DNA from: Paenibacillus sp. 32O-W
GTDB taxonomy: Bacteria; Bacillota; Bacilli; Paenibacillales; NBRC-103111
Direction: 5' to 3'
Assembly: GCF_007679495.1 (NCBI RefSeq)
Contig: NZ_VEGP01000062.1
Span: 1-36,444 of the forward strand
Length of the DNA stretch: 36,444 nucleotides
Made by a program: the position numbers and the translations under genes. The notes beneath the pieces are model-generated. The model was not told the DNA's origin, did no database searches, and saw nothing but the letters and a program-made list of their open reading frames with translations. Of the stretch, positions 22,846 to 31,705 are shown piece after piece (the stretch's first letter is position 1; each line of letters opens with the position of its first letter).

Positions 22846-23247
22846 ATGGAGGTTTTTGCAAAAAGGATTCGTGCAGAAAGGGAAAAATTAAAACAGAAGG
22901 ATCCGAAATGGACTCAGGATTACGTCGCTAGTTTAATAGATGTTGCCAGGCCAACTTACACGGCCTATGAAAATGGAACAAAGCAGCCACCGATGGACAC
23001 AATAAACAAATTAGCAGATTTGTTCTTGGTCAATACTGATTACCTTCTTGGTAGGACAGATTCTCCAATAAAAGAACCATCCGTTGACATCGAAGAAGTA
23101 GATTCGGAAATCAGTATGTTTTTTAGAGATTTCAAGAGCGCTCCAAAGGAGCGTCAGGAGGAGATGCTCCGCTTCTGGAGGTATATCCAGGAATCAGAGG
23201 AGGGTCGTAAGCCTGGACAAAGACAGAGAAAGGGGGATAACCAGTGA
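22846..23247 (+). CDS. CI-like lysogeny repressor (XRE)
   Basis: 133 residues. N-terminal helix-turn-helix: FAKRIRAEREKLKQKDPKWTQDYVASLIDVARPTYTAYENGTKQPPMDTINKLADLF, VNTDYLLGRTD. The C-terminal 60 residues are helical and lack a LexA/CI peptidase fold, as in ICEBs1 ImmR-like repressors that are removed by an ImmA protease; an ImmA/IrrE-like gene lies 350 bp downstream. Divergent from the Cro-like gene across four operators. Confidence 0.9.
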   Translation: MEVFAKRIRAEREKLKQKDPKWTQDYVASLIDVARPTYTAYENGTKQPPMDTINKLADLFLVNTDYLLGRTDSPIKEPSVDIEEVDSEISMFFRDFKSAPKERQEEMLRFWRYIQESEEGRKPGQRQRKGDNQ

Positions 23248-23507
23248 AAGAACAAGAGCTTATGGAATTATTGCTGGAGAAAATGTCTAACATCGAAACA
23301 AAAGTAACAAATATCGAAGCAAGGATTGCTGGCTTGGACATCGATTTGAACCAGGTTAAACAAGCTGTCATGGAAACTAATCAAATTGTAAACCGTATTG
23401 AGAACAAGACAACTTCAGACCTAAACACACATTCACATAGCATCGATATTTTAAACCGGGAACAATTCGCATTGAAAACCGAAATCGAAAAATTGAAAAA
23501 TCGTTAA
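23244..23507 (+). CDS. Small coiled-coil protein in the immunity operon
   Basis: 87 residues of almost continuous heptad repeat: LLLEKMSNIETKVTNIEARIAGLDIDLNQVKQAVMETNQIVNRIENK, ending FALKTEIEKLKNR. A GTG at 23244 overlaps the repressor stop by 4 bp, so the two are translationally coupled. Such coiled coils occur in many Bacillus/Listeria prophage immunity operons; function unknown. Confidence 0.8.
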   Translation: MKEQELMELLLEKMSNIETKVTNIEARIAGLDIDLNQVKQAVMETNQIVNRIENKTTSDLNTHSHSIDILNREQFALKTEIEKLKNR

Positions 23508-23519
23508 TTGCCTTAATCT

Positions 23520-23555
23520 CTAGGGAAACGACAACCGCCAGAAATGGCTTTTCTT
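23520..23555 (+). terminator. Possible weak terminator in the immunity operon
   Basis: GCCA-GAAA-TGGC followed by TTTTCTTTTT in the gap after the coiled-coil gene. The stem is only 4 bp, so it would be leaky; it would loosen expression of the ImmA/IrrE-like gene relative to the repressor. Confidence 0.35.
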
Positions 23556-23596
23556 TTTACTCAAATACAGAACATACATTCTTACGAGGTGCCATC

Positions 23597-24087
23597 ATGA
23601 CCTGCTACCGGACAACACATTTGGAAGATTGGGTCGAAAGAATGTACATCGGGTTAGAGGCATCCAGACTCCGTCCCAACTGAACGTTTTTGAGATCGCT
23701 TACCGTCTCAATGCTTGGTTATATTTTAATGATTTCCCAAGCAAATCGATCGAACGAAACGGACTGATTAGCATCAGTCTCGATCGAAGACGTTCTCCGC
23801 CAGAACAATGGGAAGATTTCCTCCATGAGCTTTGCCATGTCCTTCGGCATGCAGGAAACCAGATGCAACTCCCCGGGGCTTTTGTTGACTATCAAGAATG
23901 GGATGCTGAATGTTTCGTCATGTATGCTGCTATCCCGTATTCTATGTACCAAAAATTAATTCTTCCTAATCGAGAAAGTGAAGCAATAGATATCGTCGCC
24001 CGAGAATTCGGGTGCACGCATACACTTGCCGAGAGGCGCCTTCAGCAAATTCGGAGGCGAAAATATCAATTCGTTATAGGACTCTGA
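23597..24087 (+). pseudogene. ImmA/IrrE-family metallopeptidase with apparent frameshift
   Basis: The peptidase has HELCH at about nt 23824-23838 (HEXXH zinc site), preceded by PEQWEDFL and followed by VLRHAGNQMQLPG, and would cleave the CI-like repressor to induce the phage. The open frame from 23629 lacks a usable ribosome binding site. ATG 23597 (GAGGTG upstream) starts MTCYRTTHLEDWVERMYIGL, the normal N-terminus for this family, but in a different frame that stops at 23683. A -1 shift near 23650 joins them (GL then RGIQTPSQL). Disabling mutation, sequencing error or recoding cannot be told apart here. Confidence 0.75.
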
Positions 24088-24116
24088 ATACAATGGTTTT
24101 ATAGGGGGTTTTTCAA

Positions 24117-25700
24117 ATGTACAGATTACCCGATGGGGAATATGCTGCATATTTGCGGAAATCACGTGTTGATCTGGAGGCTGAAGCTAGAGGTGAAGAA
24201 GATACATACGCACGTCATATGGGGATACTGATTGACCTGTCTAAGCGTTATGGGATCACTATCTCAAAAATATATAAAGAAAAGCCGGCTACATCAGGTG
24301 AGAGAATTTCCGAGCGTCCGGAAATGATCGAACTGCTTGAAGATGTTGAAAACGAAATGTGGACCGGCATCCTGGTCGTTGAGGTTGAGCGTTTAGCACG
24401 GGGAGATACTATGGACCAGGGTCTTGTGGCAAACGCCTTTAAATATTCGGATACTTTGATTGTCACACCAATGCGAGTCTACGATCCCCAAAACCCCGAT
24501 GACGAGGAATATTTTGAGTTTGGCCTATTTATGTCTAGGCGCGAATTTAAAACCACCACGCGCCGTCTCCAAGGCGGCCGTAAAGATGCAGTGAAGGATG
24601 GCAGGTATCCCGGAAGTCAACCACCGTATGGATACGACAGAAAAAAGCTGCCTGGAAAGGGTTATACACTTGTGCCCAATCCAGATCAGGCCCCTATTGT
24701 CAAAATGATATTTGATATGTATGTCAACCAAGGCATCGGTACAGGGCTAATTGCAAGAAAATTAAATGAGCTTGGTGTACCCACCGCAAAGAATAGTATA
24801 TGGGCGCTCGCCACGATCAATGGAATGATTCGAAATCCTGTGTATATGGGGAAAATTTCTTGGAACAGACGACCAACAAAGAAGAAAAAGAAAGACGGTG
24901 TCATTATTCTCTCAAGACCAAGGACAGATCGGAAAGATTGGCTATTATACCCAGGAAGACATGAAGCATTAGTTGATGAGGAAACTTGGGAAAAGGCCCA
25001 AGAAATACTTAGAGACAAAGATATTACTCCTGCTCCTAAGGGCATAATTACTAATCCACTTGCCGGATTGATACGTTGTGATATGTGCGGACGATCAATG
25101 GTTCGTAGACCATATTATGATAACAGGCCCGCAGCTATCATATGTGCTACATCACTTTGCAAAAATGTGAGTTCAGAATTGGACCTGGTGGAGGATAGAC
25201 TTTTAGAGGGGCTTAGGATATGGCTAAAGGATTATAAGGCACAATGGATGAGTAAAAAGCCAAGAGCAACTACACCACAGGAAGATATGCTCGAAGCAAA
25301 GTTATACATTTTGAAAAGCGCCGAAAAGAAGCTAGCCGAACTTATGAATCAGAAGGATAATCTTCATGATTTGCTTGAGAAAAAAGTATACACGATTGAC
25401 GAATATATGGAGAGATCACAAATACTATCCTCCCGTATCCAAGAAGCTAAAATGGCGGTGGAAACTGCAAAAATGGAGTATGAAATTGAAGAGAAGAGGG
25501 AGAATGCTAAAGTTGAGATCATCCCTAATGTAGAGTACGTACTTGATGTATATAGGAAAACCAATGATCCCAAGAAACAAAACGAATTGTTAAAAACAGT
25601 GCTGGAATATGCGACATATAGAAAAGAAGTTGGAGGAAGATGGAATCCGGATGCGATTCAGCAGTTTACGCTGAAACTGTATCCTAAGCTGCCAAAATAA
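24117..25700 (+). CDS. Large serine recombinase (prophage integrase)
   Basis: 527 residues. The resolvase catalytic domain has the nucleophile Ser16 in YLRKSRVD, then ERLARGDTMDQ with the conserved arginine. A recombinase domain (PPYGYDRK, VKMIFDMYVNQGIGTGLIARKLNELGVPT) and a zinc ribbon (RCDMCGRSM, then CATSLC) follow. A long coiled coil (about 390-470) controls directionality in the family. It sits at the prophage edge, ending 12 bp before the cotJC junction. AGGGGG is 8 bp before ATG 24117. It should insert the phage genome at attB in cotJC and, with a directionality factor not identified here, excise it. Confidence 0.95.
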   Translation: MYRLPDGEYAAYLRKSRVDLEAEARGEEDTYARHMGILIDLSKRYGITISKIYKEKPATSGERISERPEMIELLEDVENEMWTGILVVEVERLARGDTMDQGLVANAFKYSDTLIVTPMRVYDPQNPDDEEYFEFGLFMSRREFKTTTRRLQGGRKDAVKDGRYPGSQPPYGYDRKKLPGKGYTLVPNPDQAPIVKMIFDMYVNQGIGTGLIARKLNELGVPTAKNSIWALATINGMIRNPVYMGKISWNRRPTKKKKKDGVIILSRPRTDRKDWLLYPGRHEALVDEETWEKAQEILRDKDITPAPKGIITNPLAGLIRCDMCGRSMVRRPYYDNRPAAIICATSLCKNVSSELDLVEDRLLEGLRIWLKDYKAQWMSKKPRATTPQEDMLEAKLYILKSAEKKLAELMNQKDNLHDLLEKKVYTIDEYMERSQILSSRIQEAKMAVETAKMEYEIEEKRENAKVEIIPNVEYVLDVYRKTNDPKKQNELLKTVLEYATYRKEVGGRWNPDAIQQFTLKLYPKLPK

Positions 25701-25730
25701 TCATCGATAACTAGTATGAGCAAATTCTTC
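25701..25730. other. Prophage attachment junction (hybrid att) inside cotJC
   Basis: Host-like cotJC codons read to GAATTTGCTCAT (25727-25716 on the minus strand) and then change to ACTAGTTATCGATGA from the phage side, just after the integrase stop. The crossover is therefore near 25713-25722. The exact 2-bp serine-integrase core cannot be fixed without the other junction. Confidence 0.75.
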
Positions 25731-25916
25731 CGTTCCTATGTCCGTCAACAATCCGATGACCTTATCCGGGATCGAATATCTCTGATTCAAATACCGCAAG
25801 GCGGCGGCCAGCTCCCCGTCAGCCCCCCCGTATTGTTCGATCAAATATTTAGCCATCCGCGGATCGCACTTGCTGACGCGAACCGGATACTGCAGCTTTT
25901 TTTCATAAATCCACAT
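25701..25916 (-). pseudogene. cotJC: Spore coat protein CotJC, N-terminal fragment split by the prophage
   Basis: The 71-codon frame (MWIYEKKLQYPVRVSKCDPRMAKYLIEQYGG) is an unmistakable CotJC start, including GELAAALRYLNQRY and LLTDIGTEEFAH. CotJC is a di-manganese catalase-like coat protein of about 190 residues. Only ~67 codons are host; the sequence then continues TSYR and stops in phage DNA. The break falls just after the ExxH metal-ligand motif. The 3' part should lie at the far prophage end, outside the window. It is the last gene of cotJABC, behind GGAGGAG. Confidence 0.93.
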
Positions 25917-25962
25917 AAAAAGCTCCTCCCATTTTGTTTACGTTATCCCTCTCTCTATATGG

Positions 25963-26226
25963 TTAGACCTGCCACGGCCATGGGGACTCTACCCACTGCC
26001 AAGGATAGCGCGAAAAGCTATGTCCAAACTGCATCAAAGGACCATATTCAAGCTCGAATTGATTGGCGAGCTTCTGCCTTTGCTGGGCAAGCTGGTTAAA
26101 CTGCTGGAGAGCTTGTTGATCGCCGGGATGGGTGTCCAGATAAAGCGACAGCTCAACCAGTGCAAAATCGACCTCCTGAAGCTCCCGCAGCCTCCGGTAG
26201 TATTGTTCATCCAACGTTTTTTGCAT
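25963..26226 (-). CDS. cotJB: Spore coat protein CotJB
   Basis: 87 residues, normal for CotJB. It starts MQKTLDEQYYRRLRELQEVDFALVELSLYLDTHPGD and ends in the Trp/Pro-rich SRYPWQWVESPWPWQV typical of the family. It is the middle gene of cotJABC, a SigE-controlled mother-cell operon in B. subtilis, and helps assemble the coat with CotJA and CotJC. The gap to cotJC is 46 bp. Confidence 0.95.
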   Translation of the reverse strand: MQKTLDEQYYRRLRELQEVDFALVELSLYLDTHPGDQQALQQFNQLAQQRQKLANQFELEYGPLMQFGHSFSRYPWQWVESPWPWQV

Positions 26227-26244
26227 TACCGCTTCTTCTCCTTT

Positions 26245-26448
26245 CTATGGTCTGCCTTCATACGGGCTGTATAAAGCCGGCCACAAAGTACCCCGCTTCA
26301 ACGCCTCGGACAAATGGAATTGAGGTAAATTGGGCGGCTGGAAGGGGATATATAATTGGGGCGGTGTCTGATAAGTCTTCACCCGGATGGGCGGACATGG
26401 ATCATGCGGCCCGATAAACGGATAGTAAGTTTTAACCTGAGTGAACAT
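26245..26448 (-). CDS. cotJA: Spore coat protein CotJA
   Basis: 67 residues from ATG 26448: MFTQVKTYYPFIGPHDPCP, then VKTYQTPPQLYIPFQPPNLPQFHLSEALKRGTLWPALYSPY, the proline/aromatic pattern of CotJA. The frame is open to 26583 but the upstream part is not CotJA-like, and AGGAGG sits just before the chosen start. First gene of the split operon. Confidence 0.92.
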   Translation of the reverse strand: MFTQVKTYYPFIGPHDPCPPIRVKTYQTPPQLYIPFQPPNLPQFHLSEALKRGTLWPALYSPYEGRP

Positions 26449-26493
26449 GGTCCCTTTACTCCTCCTCTTAGCTTTATTTGGGCTCTCACTGTT

Positions 26494-26501
26494 AGAGTAT
26501 G
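26494..26501 (-). promoter_or_regulatory. Sporulation-type -10 box upstream of cotJA
   Basis: On the minus strand CATACTCTA fits the SigK -10 (CATAnnnTA) and is close to the SigE -10 (CATACAnT). The -35 region is poorly defined. It lies about 45 bp before the CotJA ATG, consistent with mother-cell expression of cotJABC. Confidence 0.5.
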
Positions 26502-26643
26502 ACAGTCGCCTACATTTGGTTTGGGCTACCGCCCCTTTTTTATGGCTTACAAAATAAGAGAATTCCGGGAGTACCATCGCCAATTCCTCTCCAAAAGTTC
26601 TTCAGCGGGCGAAATTCGCTAATGATCCCGGAATTCGGACCGA

Positions 26644-27972
26644 TTATTTTATTTCTGGGTTTTGCTCGGGGGTATAGATATTCACTCTTGTAATCCGCAG
26701 GCGGTCGATTTCCGCCACTTCGAACACGTGGTCATCCACTTCCACGGCCTTGCCTCTAGCCGGCATGCCTTCCAGCTCCTTGAACAGCCAGCCTCCGATG
26801 GAATCGACCTCCTCTTCTTCTATGGATAAATGGAGCAGTTCATTAACCTCCTCGAGGAGCATGCGGCCGGATACGGACACAAACCGGTCCTTCACCTCAA
26901 TGTCCGGGCGTTCGTTCTCATCGAACTCGTCCCTGATTTCTCCTACAATTTCCTCGAGAATATCCTCCGTTGTCAGTAATCCGGCGGTGCCTCCATATTC
27001 ATCGATAACGATCGCCAATTGCGATCTGCGCTTCTGCATCATCCGCAGCACATCGCTGATTTCCGTCGCTTCCGAAACCGCCAGGATGGGGCGCAGGAAG
27101 TTCGCCAGATCATGCTCCTCATCCGGGTCCGCCGTCAATAAATCGGTAATATGCACGAAGCCGATTATTTCATCTTTATCCTCTTCGGCTACCGGATAGC
27201 GGGTATGCTTGGTTAGATAGACCAGGCTCATATTTTCTTGAAAGGACAGCTCCGTGTACAGGCACTGCATATCGGTGCGGGGCACCATGACTTCACGGGC
27301 CAACCGCTCGGAAAATTCAAAAATGTTGTCAAACAGCTTCATTTCATCCTTGTTGATATGCCCGCTCTTGGCGCTTTGGTTCATCAATATCCGGATTTCC
27401 TCTTCAGTATGCGCCTCTTGCCTGGCAGCGGGCTTAATACCGATTGCTCTCAGCAACCAATTCGCCGCCCCATTCAACAGCCAGATAACCGGATAAAACA
27501 ATTTGTGAAACAAGATCAGCGGACCGGCAAGCCATAATGAGGTTGATTCCGATTTCTGAATAGCCAACGATTTAGGCGCCAATTCTCCCAGCACGATATG
27601 TAAAAAGGTGATAATGACGAAAGCCAAAATAAAAGACAGCGTATGGCTGAACGCCGCATGATTCCATCCGAATACGGCTAGCATCGGATCGATAATTAAT
27701 CTTGAGATCGCGGGTTCACCGACCCACCCCAAACCCAGGGATGCCAAGGTGATTCCCAATTGGGTCGCCGACAGATAAGCATCCAGCCTGTCCGTCACCT
27801 TAAGCGCGTATTTGGCTTTCGCATGATGATTTTTGGCAAGCTCCTGCAGCCGGGTAGCCCGGATTTTGACGAAAGCGAATTCCGCGGCGACGAAGACCCC
27901 GTTCAGAAACACAAGAAACAGGACCAGAGCAATATTCCAAATGATTTTCCCAAGTTCAAATGGAGTGTCCAT
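26644..27972 (-). CDS. CNNM/CBS-domain hemolysin-family protein (HlyC/CorC type)
   Basis: 442 residues from ATG 27972 (AAAGGAGAC upstream; the frame is open to 28026). An N-terminal CNNM membrane domain (FLVFLNGVFVAAEFAFVKIR, then LGITLASLGLGWVGEPAI and LGELAPKSLAIQKSE) is followed by two CBS domains (VMVPRTDMQCL ... VDSIGG) and a CorC_HlyC transporter-associated domain. Family members take part in Mg2+/Co2+ transport or export. Unrelated to the prophage; it precedes cotJ in the same direction, 195 bp away. Confidence 0.9.
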   Translation of the reverse strand: MDTPFELGKIIWNIALVLFLVFLNGVFVAAEFAFVKIRATRLQELAKNHHAKAKYALKVTDRLDAYLSATQLGITLASLGLGWVGEPAISRLIIDPMLAVFGWNHAAFSHTLSFILAFVIITFLHIVLGELAPKSLAIQKSESTSLWLAGPLILFHKLFYPVIWLLNGAANWLLRAIGIKPAARQEAHTEEEIRILMNQSAKSGHINKDEMKLFDNIFEFSERLAREVMVPRTDMQCLYTELSFQENMSLVYLTKHTRYPVAEEDKDEIIGFVHITDLLTADPDEEHDLANFLRPILAVSEATEISDVLRMMQKRRSQLAIVIDEYGGTAGLLTTEDILEEIVGEIRDEFDENERPDIEVKDRFVSVSGRMLLEEVNELLHLSIEEEEVDSIGGWLFKELEGMPARGKAVEVDDHVFEVAEIDRLRITRVNIYTPEQNPEIK

Positions 27973-28072
27973 TGGAATTGTCTCCTTTGCTTTCCGAATT
28001 ACAACACCTCTTGCGTATTGTCCCATTTTTGGACCGGAATCATTCTTTATGAGGATTTACTGGCCGGGAAAA

Positions 28073-28109
28073 CAAAAAAAACCAACTGCCTCATAATAGA
28101 GACAGTTGG
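28073..28109 (-). terminator. Rho-independent terminator after yfkAB
   Basis: On the minus strand CCAACTGTCTC, 6-base loop, GAGGCAGTTGG (11-bp stem with one mismatch), followed by a run of eight T. It ends the yfkAB transcript 8 bp after its stop. Confidence 0.9.
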
Positions 28110-28116
28110 GTGCAAA

Positions 28117-29220
28117 TCAGATAACCGCTTTTCTCTCTTTAAAATCGATTCCCTTGTAGTACATATCCGCAACCAGTAAATTCGGTCCGCAGCATCGGGC
28201 TTCCGGACAGTGGCAGTTGACCATTAAATTAAGAGGATGCTCCAGCCATCTTGCAAACACTTCCTCCAAACGGTCGGAATGAATATTGCCGAGAGATGAT
28301 AAATCGGAGAAATCCGTAACATAAACGTCCCCTGTAAATAAGTTGACGTTCAAACGATTCCGCCCGTCCGGGTCATTGCGTACCGTTACATTGGGCTCCC
28401 TCTGCAGTTTTGCGATCAATTCGCGGTCTTGGGCATCGGAGCTGCAGCTAAAGAACGGCAGCGTTCCGAACAGCATCCATACCTCCCGATCCCGTTCATC
28501 CAGCAGACGGCTGATCGACTTCCTCAGCATATCAAGCGGGAGCTTCGGCAGGTGAGCGGCAAAAGAACTCGGATACATCGGATGAACCTCGTGGCGGCGG
28601 CAGCCCATTTCGACAATAAGCTTATGGATATCCGCTATTTTGTCATGAGTACGGTAATTGATCATCGATTCCGCGGAAACGAACAGGCCGGCTTCGCTCA
28701 AAGCCCGGGTGTTGTTAACCATTTTCTCATACATTCTGGCCGCTGTGCTCTTCCTCACTTCATGCGAAGCGTTGGCAAAGCCGATCTGGTGGAAATCGTC
28801 GGCATTCAAGTAATTGAAAGAAATATGGAGGACGTCCAAATAAGGCGCCATCATCTCATACCTGGACAAATCCAGTGTGACGTTCGAATTAATTTGGGTG
28901 CGTATCCCTCTGGACTGCGCATATTTCAATATCGGGACGATATACTCCCGGACCGACTCTTCATGATAGGTCGGTTCTCCGCCGGTAATGCTGAGCGTCT
29001 GCAGATGCTCCACTTCCTCCAGACGCTTCAGCACGGAAGAAAGAGGGAGCTTCGCTTCCTCCTTCATAACAAGCGCGTCGCCTACCGCGCAGTGCTCACA
29101 CCGCATATTGCACAGATTGGTCACCGTCAGCTCGATGCTGGTTAATACATGCTTGCCGTGCTGATGCAGGGACAATATCGGATCCCAGGGATCGTACTGG
29201 GGACTCATGGGTACTTTCAT
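28117..29220 (-). CDS. yfkAB: Radical SAM / CxCxxxxC protein YfkAB
   Basis: 367 residues from ATG 29220 (MKVPMSPQYDPWDP; a TTG at 29283 is less likely). Radical SAM cysteines CNMRCEHC (37, 41, 44) bind the 4Fe-4S cluster, followed by LSITGGEPTYHEE. The C-terminal CHCPEARCCGPNLLVADMYY matches the diagnostic second-cluster motif of YfkAB. Its substrate is unknown. Common in Bacillales. A short gap separates it from the MMPL gene upstream. Confidence 0.93.
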   Translation of the reverse strand: MKVPMSPQYDPWDPILSLHQHGKHVLTSIELTVTNLCNMRCEHCAVGDALVMKEEAKLPLSSVLKRLEEVEHLQTLSITGGEPTYHEESVREYIVPILKYAQSRGIRTQINSNVTLDLSRYEMMAPYLDVLHISFNYLNADDFHQIGFANASHEVRKSTAARMYEKMVNNTRALSEAGLFVSAESMINYRTHDKIADIHKLIVEMGCRRHEVHPMYPSSFAAHLPKLPLDMLRKSISRLLDERDREVWMLFGTLPFFSCSSDAQDRELIAKLQREPNVTVRNDPDGRNRLNVNLFTGDVYVTDFSDLSSLGNIHSDRLEEVFARWLEHPLNLMVNCHCPEARCCGPNLLVADMYYKGIDFKERKAVI

Positions 29221-29296
29221 ATTATTCACACCTGACTTTATTGTTGGTTTAGCCTGACCCTTATTGTAACTGAACGAAGCCAAAAGTTAAACCTTT

Positions 29297-31507
29297 CTAT
29301 CCATGTGACCTCTGCCGAATCCAGCGTGGCGCCCACCAATTCGCTCTTCCGAGCAGTTTCATCAAGGCCGGGACAACAATAATGCGAATGAGAGTAGCAT
29401 CGATCAGCACCGCCAAGGATAATCCGAGGCCGAGCGCTTTGATTATTTGAATATCCGTGTAAATGAATGAGCCAACCACGACGATCAGGATAAACGCCGC
29501 CGACGTTATGAGGCTTCCGGTTCTTCTCAAGCCCTCGGCCGTGCTGGCCTCATTATCCCCGGTCTTCTCGTATTCCTCCACGATGCGGGAAATCAGGAAA
29601 ACTTCATAATCCATAGATATTCCGAACACTACGCAAAAAATGATAATCGGAAGCGTCGCATCTACGTATCCTGTCGAAGTAATATGCAGCCACTCCGCCA
29701 TAAATCCGTTCTGGAACACCGCTACGACTATCCCGATGCTAGCCCCCAAACTGAGAACATTCATCAGTACCGCTTTAAGCGGCAGCAGCACGGAACGGAA
29801 GGCGGCAAGCAGGACGAAGTAAGTAACGACCATCACAAAGCCGACCACCACCGGGATCCGCTCGTTAATCCGATCCAGCATATCCAGCCGGTAGGCCGGT
29901 CCGCCCGTTACCTTGACCTCAAGTCCTCCCGCATCGAGCTCGCGGATTTGCTTCACCAATCTCTCCGTATCTTTGCTTTCCGGATCATCTTCCGGCACGA
30001 CTATCAATAAAGAGGAACGGTCCGACGCCAGCTTCTCCTCCTCCAGCTTGCTGCGCACCTCTTCCCTCGCCAGCAGGGCGGCAGCCTGCTCCAAAGGGCG
30101 GTCTTCAAGCATTGCCAGCAAGCTCTTCACTTCTTTAACCCCATCGAGCTCCCTAAGTTTGGCGGTGTAGGCAGCCATTTGACGCAAAGAAGCTTCAGAC
30201 CAGAATTCCTCCTCCGCTTCCGCATAGATTTGGATTGGATTCATCTCCCGCGCATCATAAGCCTCGGTCAACAGATCATCCCCGTGCCTGGATTCATAGC
30301 TGGGAGGCAGCATACCTGCGCTTGGAAGCCCGAGCTTCATGTCGCTGACCGGAAGCATGAACGTTATCAGGATTCCGCTCATGATTACAACGAGCAGAAC
30401 GGGCCGCTTCATAACGGAATATGCGATCCGGCTCCATAGATGGGAGGCCTGCTGCCGCTTCTTCCAGCGGGAAGGGATGACGTTCCAGCGGTTTATGTTA
30501 TGGCCAAATAGGCCCATCAAAGAAAGCAGAAGGGTGTTGGCGATGATGACCGACAGCGAAACGACAAGAACTCCTCCTAGGCAAAGAGTCCGGAAAATAT
30601 TAAGCTCTATAAACAACATGCCGAGCAATCCGATCAACACCGCGACTCCGGAGAAAAAGATCGAACGGCCCGCCATTTGGCAGGTCATGGCCACTGCTTC
30701 ACGCACATCCTGCCGCTGGTTCAATTCCTCGCGAAAGCGGCTGACCATAAACAAAGCGTAATCTATCCCGACCGCCAACCCAAGCATTGTCACCATGTTG
30801 GGCAGGAAATTGGACAAGGAGTAGCCTTGTGCGATGAAATAGGTAATCCCCAGCGTCGTCGTAACGCTCGCCAAGCCGACAATCAGAGGAAGCAGGGCTC
30901 CCAGAACCGTGCCAAAAATAAGCAGAAGCACCAACAAGGCGATGGGAAGGCCGATGATTTCCGCTTTGACGATGTCCCTCTTCGTCGCTACCTGCATGTC
31001 ATGCAGAATCGGGGGCCCTCCGGTAATATCTACCTTCATGCCGTCCGGGGCTTTAATTTTTGTTTTAATTTCGGTAAATTTATCCAACGCCTCGTCCGTA
31101 GACAGCTTCAGGGACACATTGACCGATTGAATATGGTCATGGCCCGCCACACGAGTAGCCGGATTGATAGCAATGCCGGCAACGTAGGGGAGCTCTTCAA
31201 GCGGTTTAAGGGAGTTCAGTATCGTTGTTATGGCTTCTTGATCCGTTAATTCCCGGGAATCGCTGGAGTATACCAGAATGAAATTGGAGGCCGGAAAATC
31301 AAGCTTCTCCTGAAGCGCAATCATTCCCGCATCGGAATCGCTGCCTTTCGGCGTGAACCCGTTATCTTTAAATTGGCCCGGAGCCTGAACCGCGAACAAA
31401 GCCATAAATACAAGGATTGCCGCCCATAATCCGGTTACCCAACGGCGATAACGATACATTGCCTCCCCCCATAACCAAAACCAGCCCTTATCGGCACTTT
31501 CCCGCAT
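29297..31507 (-). CDS. MMPL/RND-family transporter
   Basis: 736 residues from ATG 31507 (GGGGGA 7 bp upstream; the frame is open to 31612). Two MMPL halves, each one membrane helix, an external loop (first with DNGFTPKGSDSDAG), and a cluster of helices. Conserved GLAVGIDYALFMVSRFREEL and FGISMDYEVFLISRIVEEY are the paired RND proton-relay/hydrophobic motifs. Likely a proton-driven exporter of lipid or hydrophobic compounds (YdfJ-like). A TATAAT at 31607-31602 may be its -10 box, with a poor -35. Confidence 0.92.
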   Translation of the reverse strand: MRESADKGWFWLWGEAMYRYRRWVTGLWAAILVFMALFAVQAPGQFKDNGFTPKGSDSDAGMIALQEKLDFPASNFILVYSSDSRELTDQEAITTILNSLKPLEELPYVAGIAINPATRVAGHDHIQSVNVSLKLSTDEALDKFTEIKTKIKAPDGMKVDITGGPPILHDMQVATKRDIVKAEIIGLPIALLVLLLIFGTVLGALLPLIVGLASVTTTLGITYFIAQGYSLSNFLPNMVTMLGLAVGIDYALFMVSRFREELNQRQDVREAVAMTCQMAGRSIFFSGVAVLIGLLGMLFIELNIFRTLCLGGVLVVSLSVIIANTLLLSLMGLFGHNINRWNVIPSRWKKRQQASHLWSRIAYSVMKRPVLLVVIMSGILITFMLPVSDMKLGLPSAGMLPPSYESRHGDDLLTEAYDAREMNPIQIYAEAEEEFWSEASLRQMAAYTAKLRELDGVKEVKSLLAMLEDRPLEQAAALLAREEVRSKLEEEKLASDRSSLLIVVPEDDPESKDTERLVKQIRELDAGGLEVKVTGGPAYRLDMLDRINERIPVVVGFVMVVTYFVLLAAFRSVLLPLKAVLMNVLSLGASIGIVVAVFQNGFMAEWLHITSTGYVDATLPIIIFCVVFGISMDYEVFLISRIVEEYEKTGDNEASTAEGLRRTGSLITSAAFILIVVVGSFIYTDIQIIKALGLGLSLAVLIDATLIRIIVVPALMKLLGRANWWAPRWIRQRSHG

Positions 31508-31640
31508 GAATGCATCCCCCGTTACGTTCGATGAAATAATTAACAACATTTTCCCATTTTTTATCCTGTCAGGCAAACCGGCAAAAAAACGTAATGACCC
31601 AATTATAACCATTACATTTGTTTCGTAGAAGGCCGGAACG

Positions 31641-31665
31641 AAAAAAGCCCCGGCCGGGGCTTTTT
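31641..31665. terminator. Bidirectional rho-independent terminator
   Basis: AAAAAGCCCCGGCCGGGGCTTTTT-type perfect palindrome (GC stem of 8 bp) with A and T runs on both sides. It ends the uppP transcript leftward, 40 bp after its stop. Confidence 0.9.
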
Positions 31666-31705
31666 AAAGGAAATCGACGAATTCGGTTGTATGCCTTCAT
31701 TACGA

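Noticed and set aside
24117-25700. Serine recombinase considered as a transposon resolvase or IS607-like transposase
   Set aside because: Length, zinc ribbon and coiled coil are those of a large phage integrase, and it abuts a hybrid attachment junction.
26750-27537. Rightward Ser-rich and other frames across the CNNM/CBS gene
   Set aside because: Antisense shadows of a clearly recognised protein.
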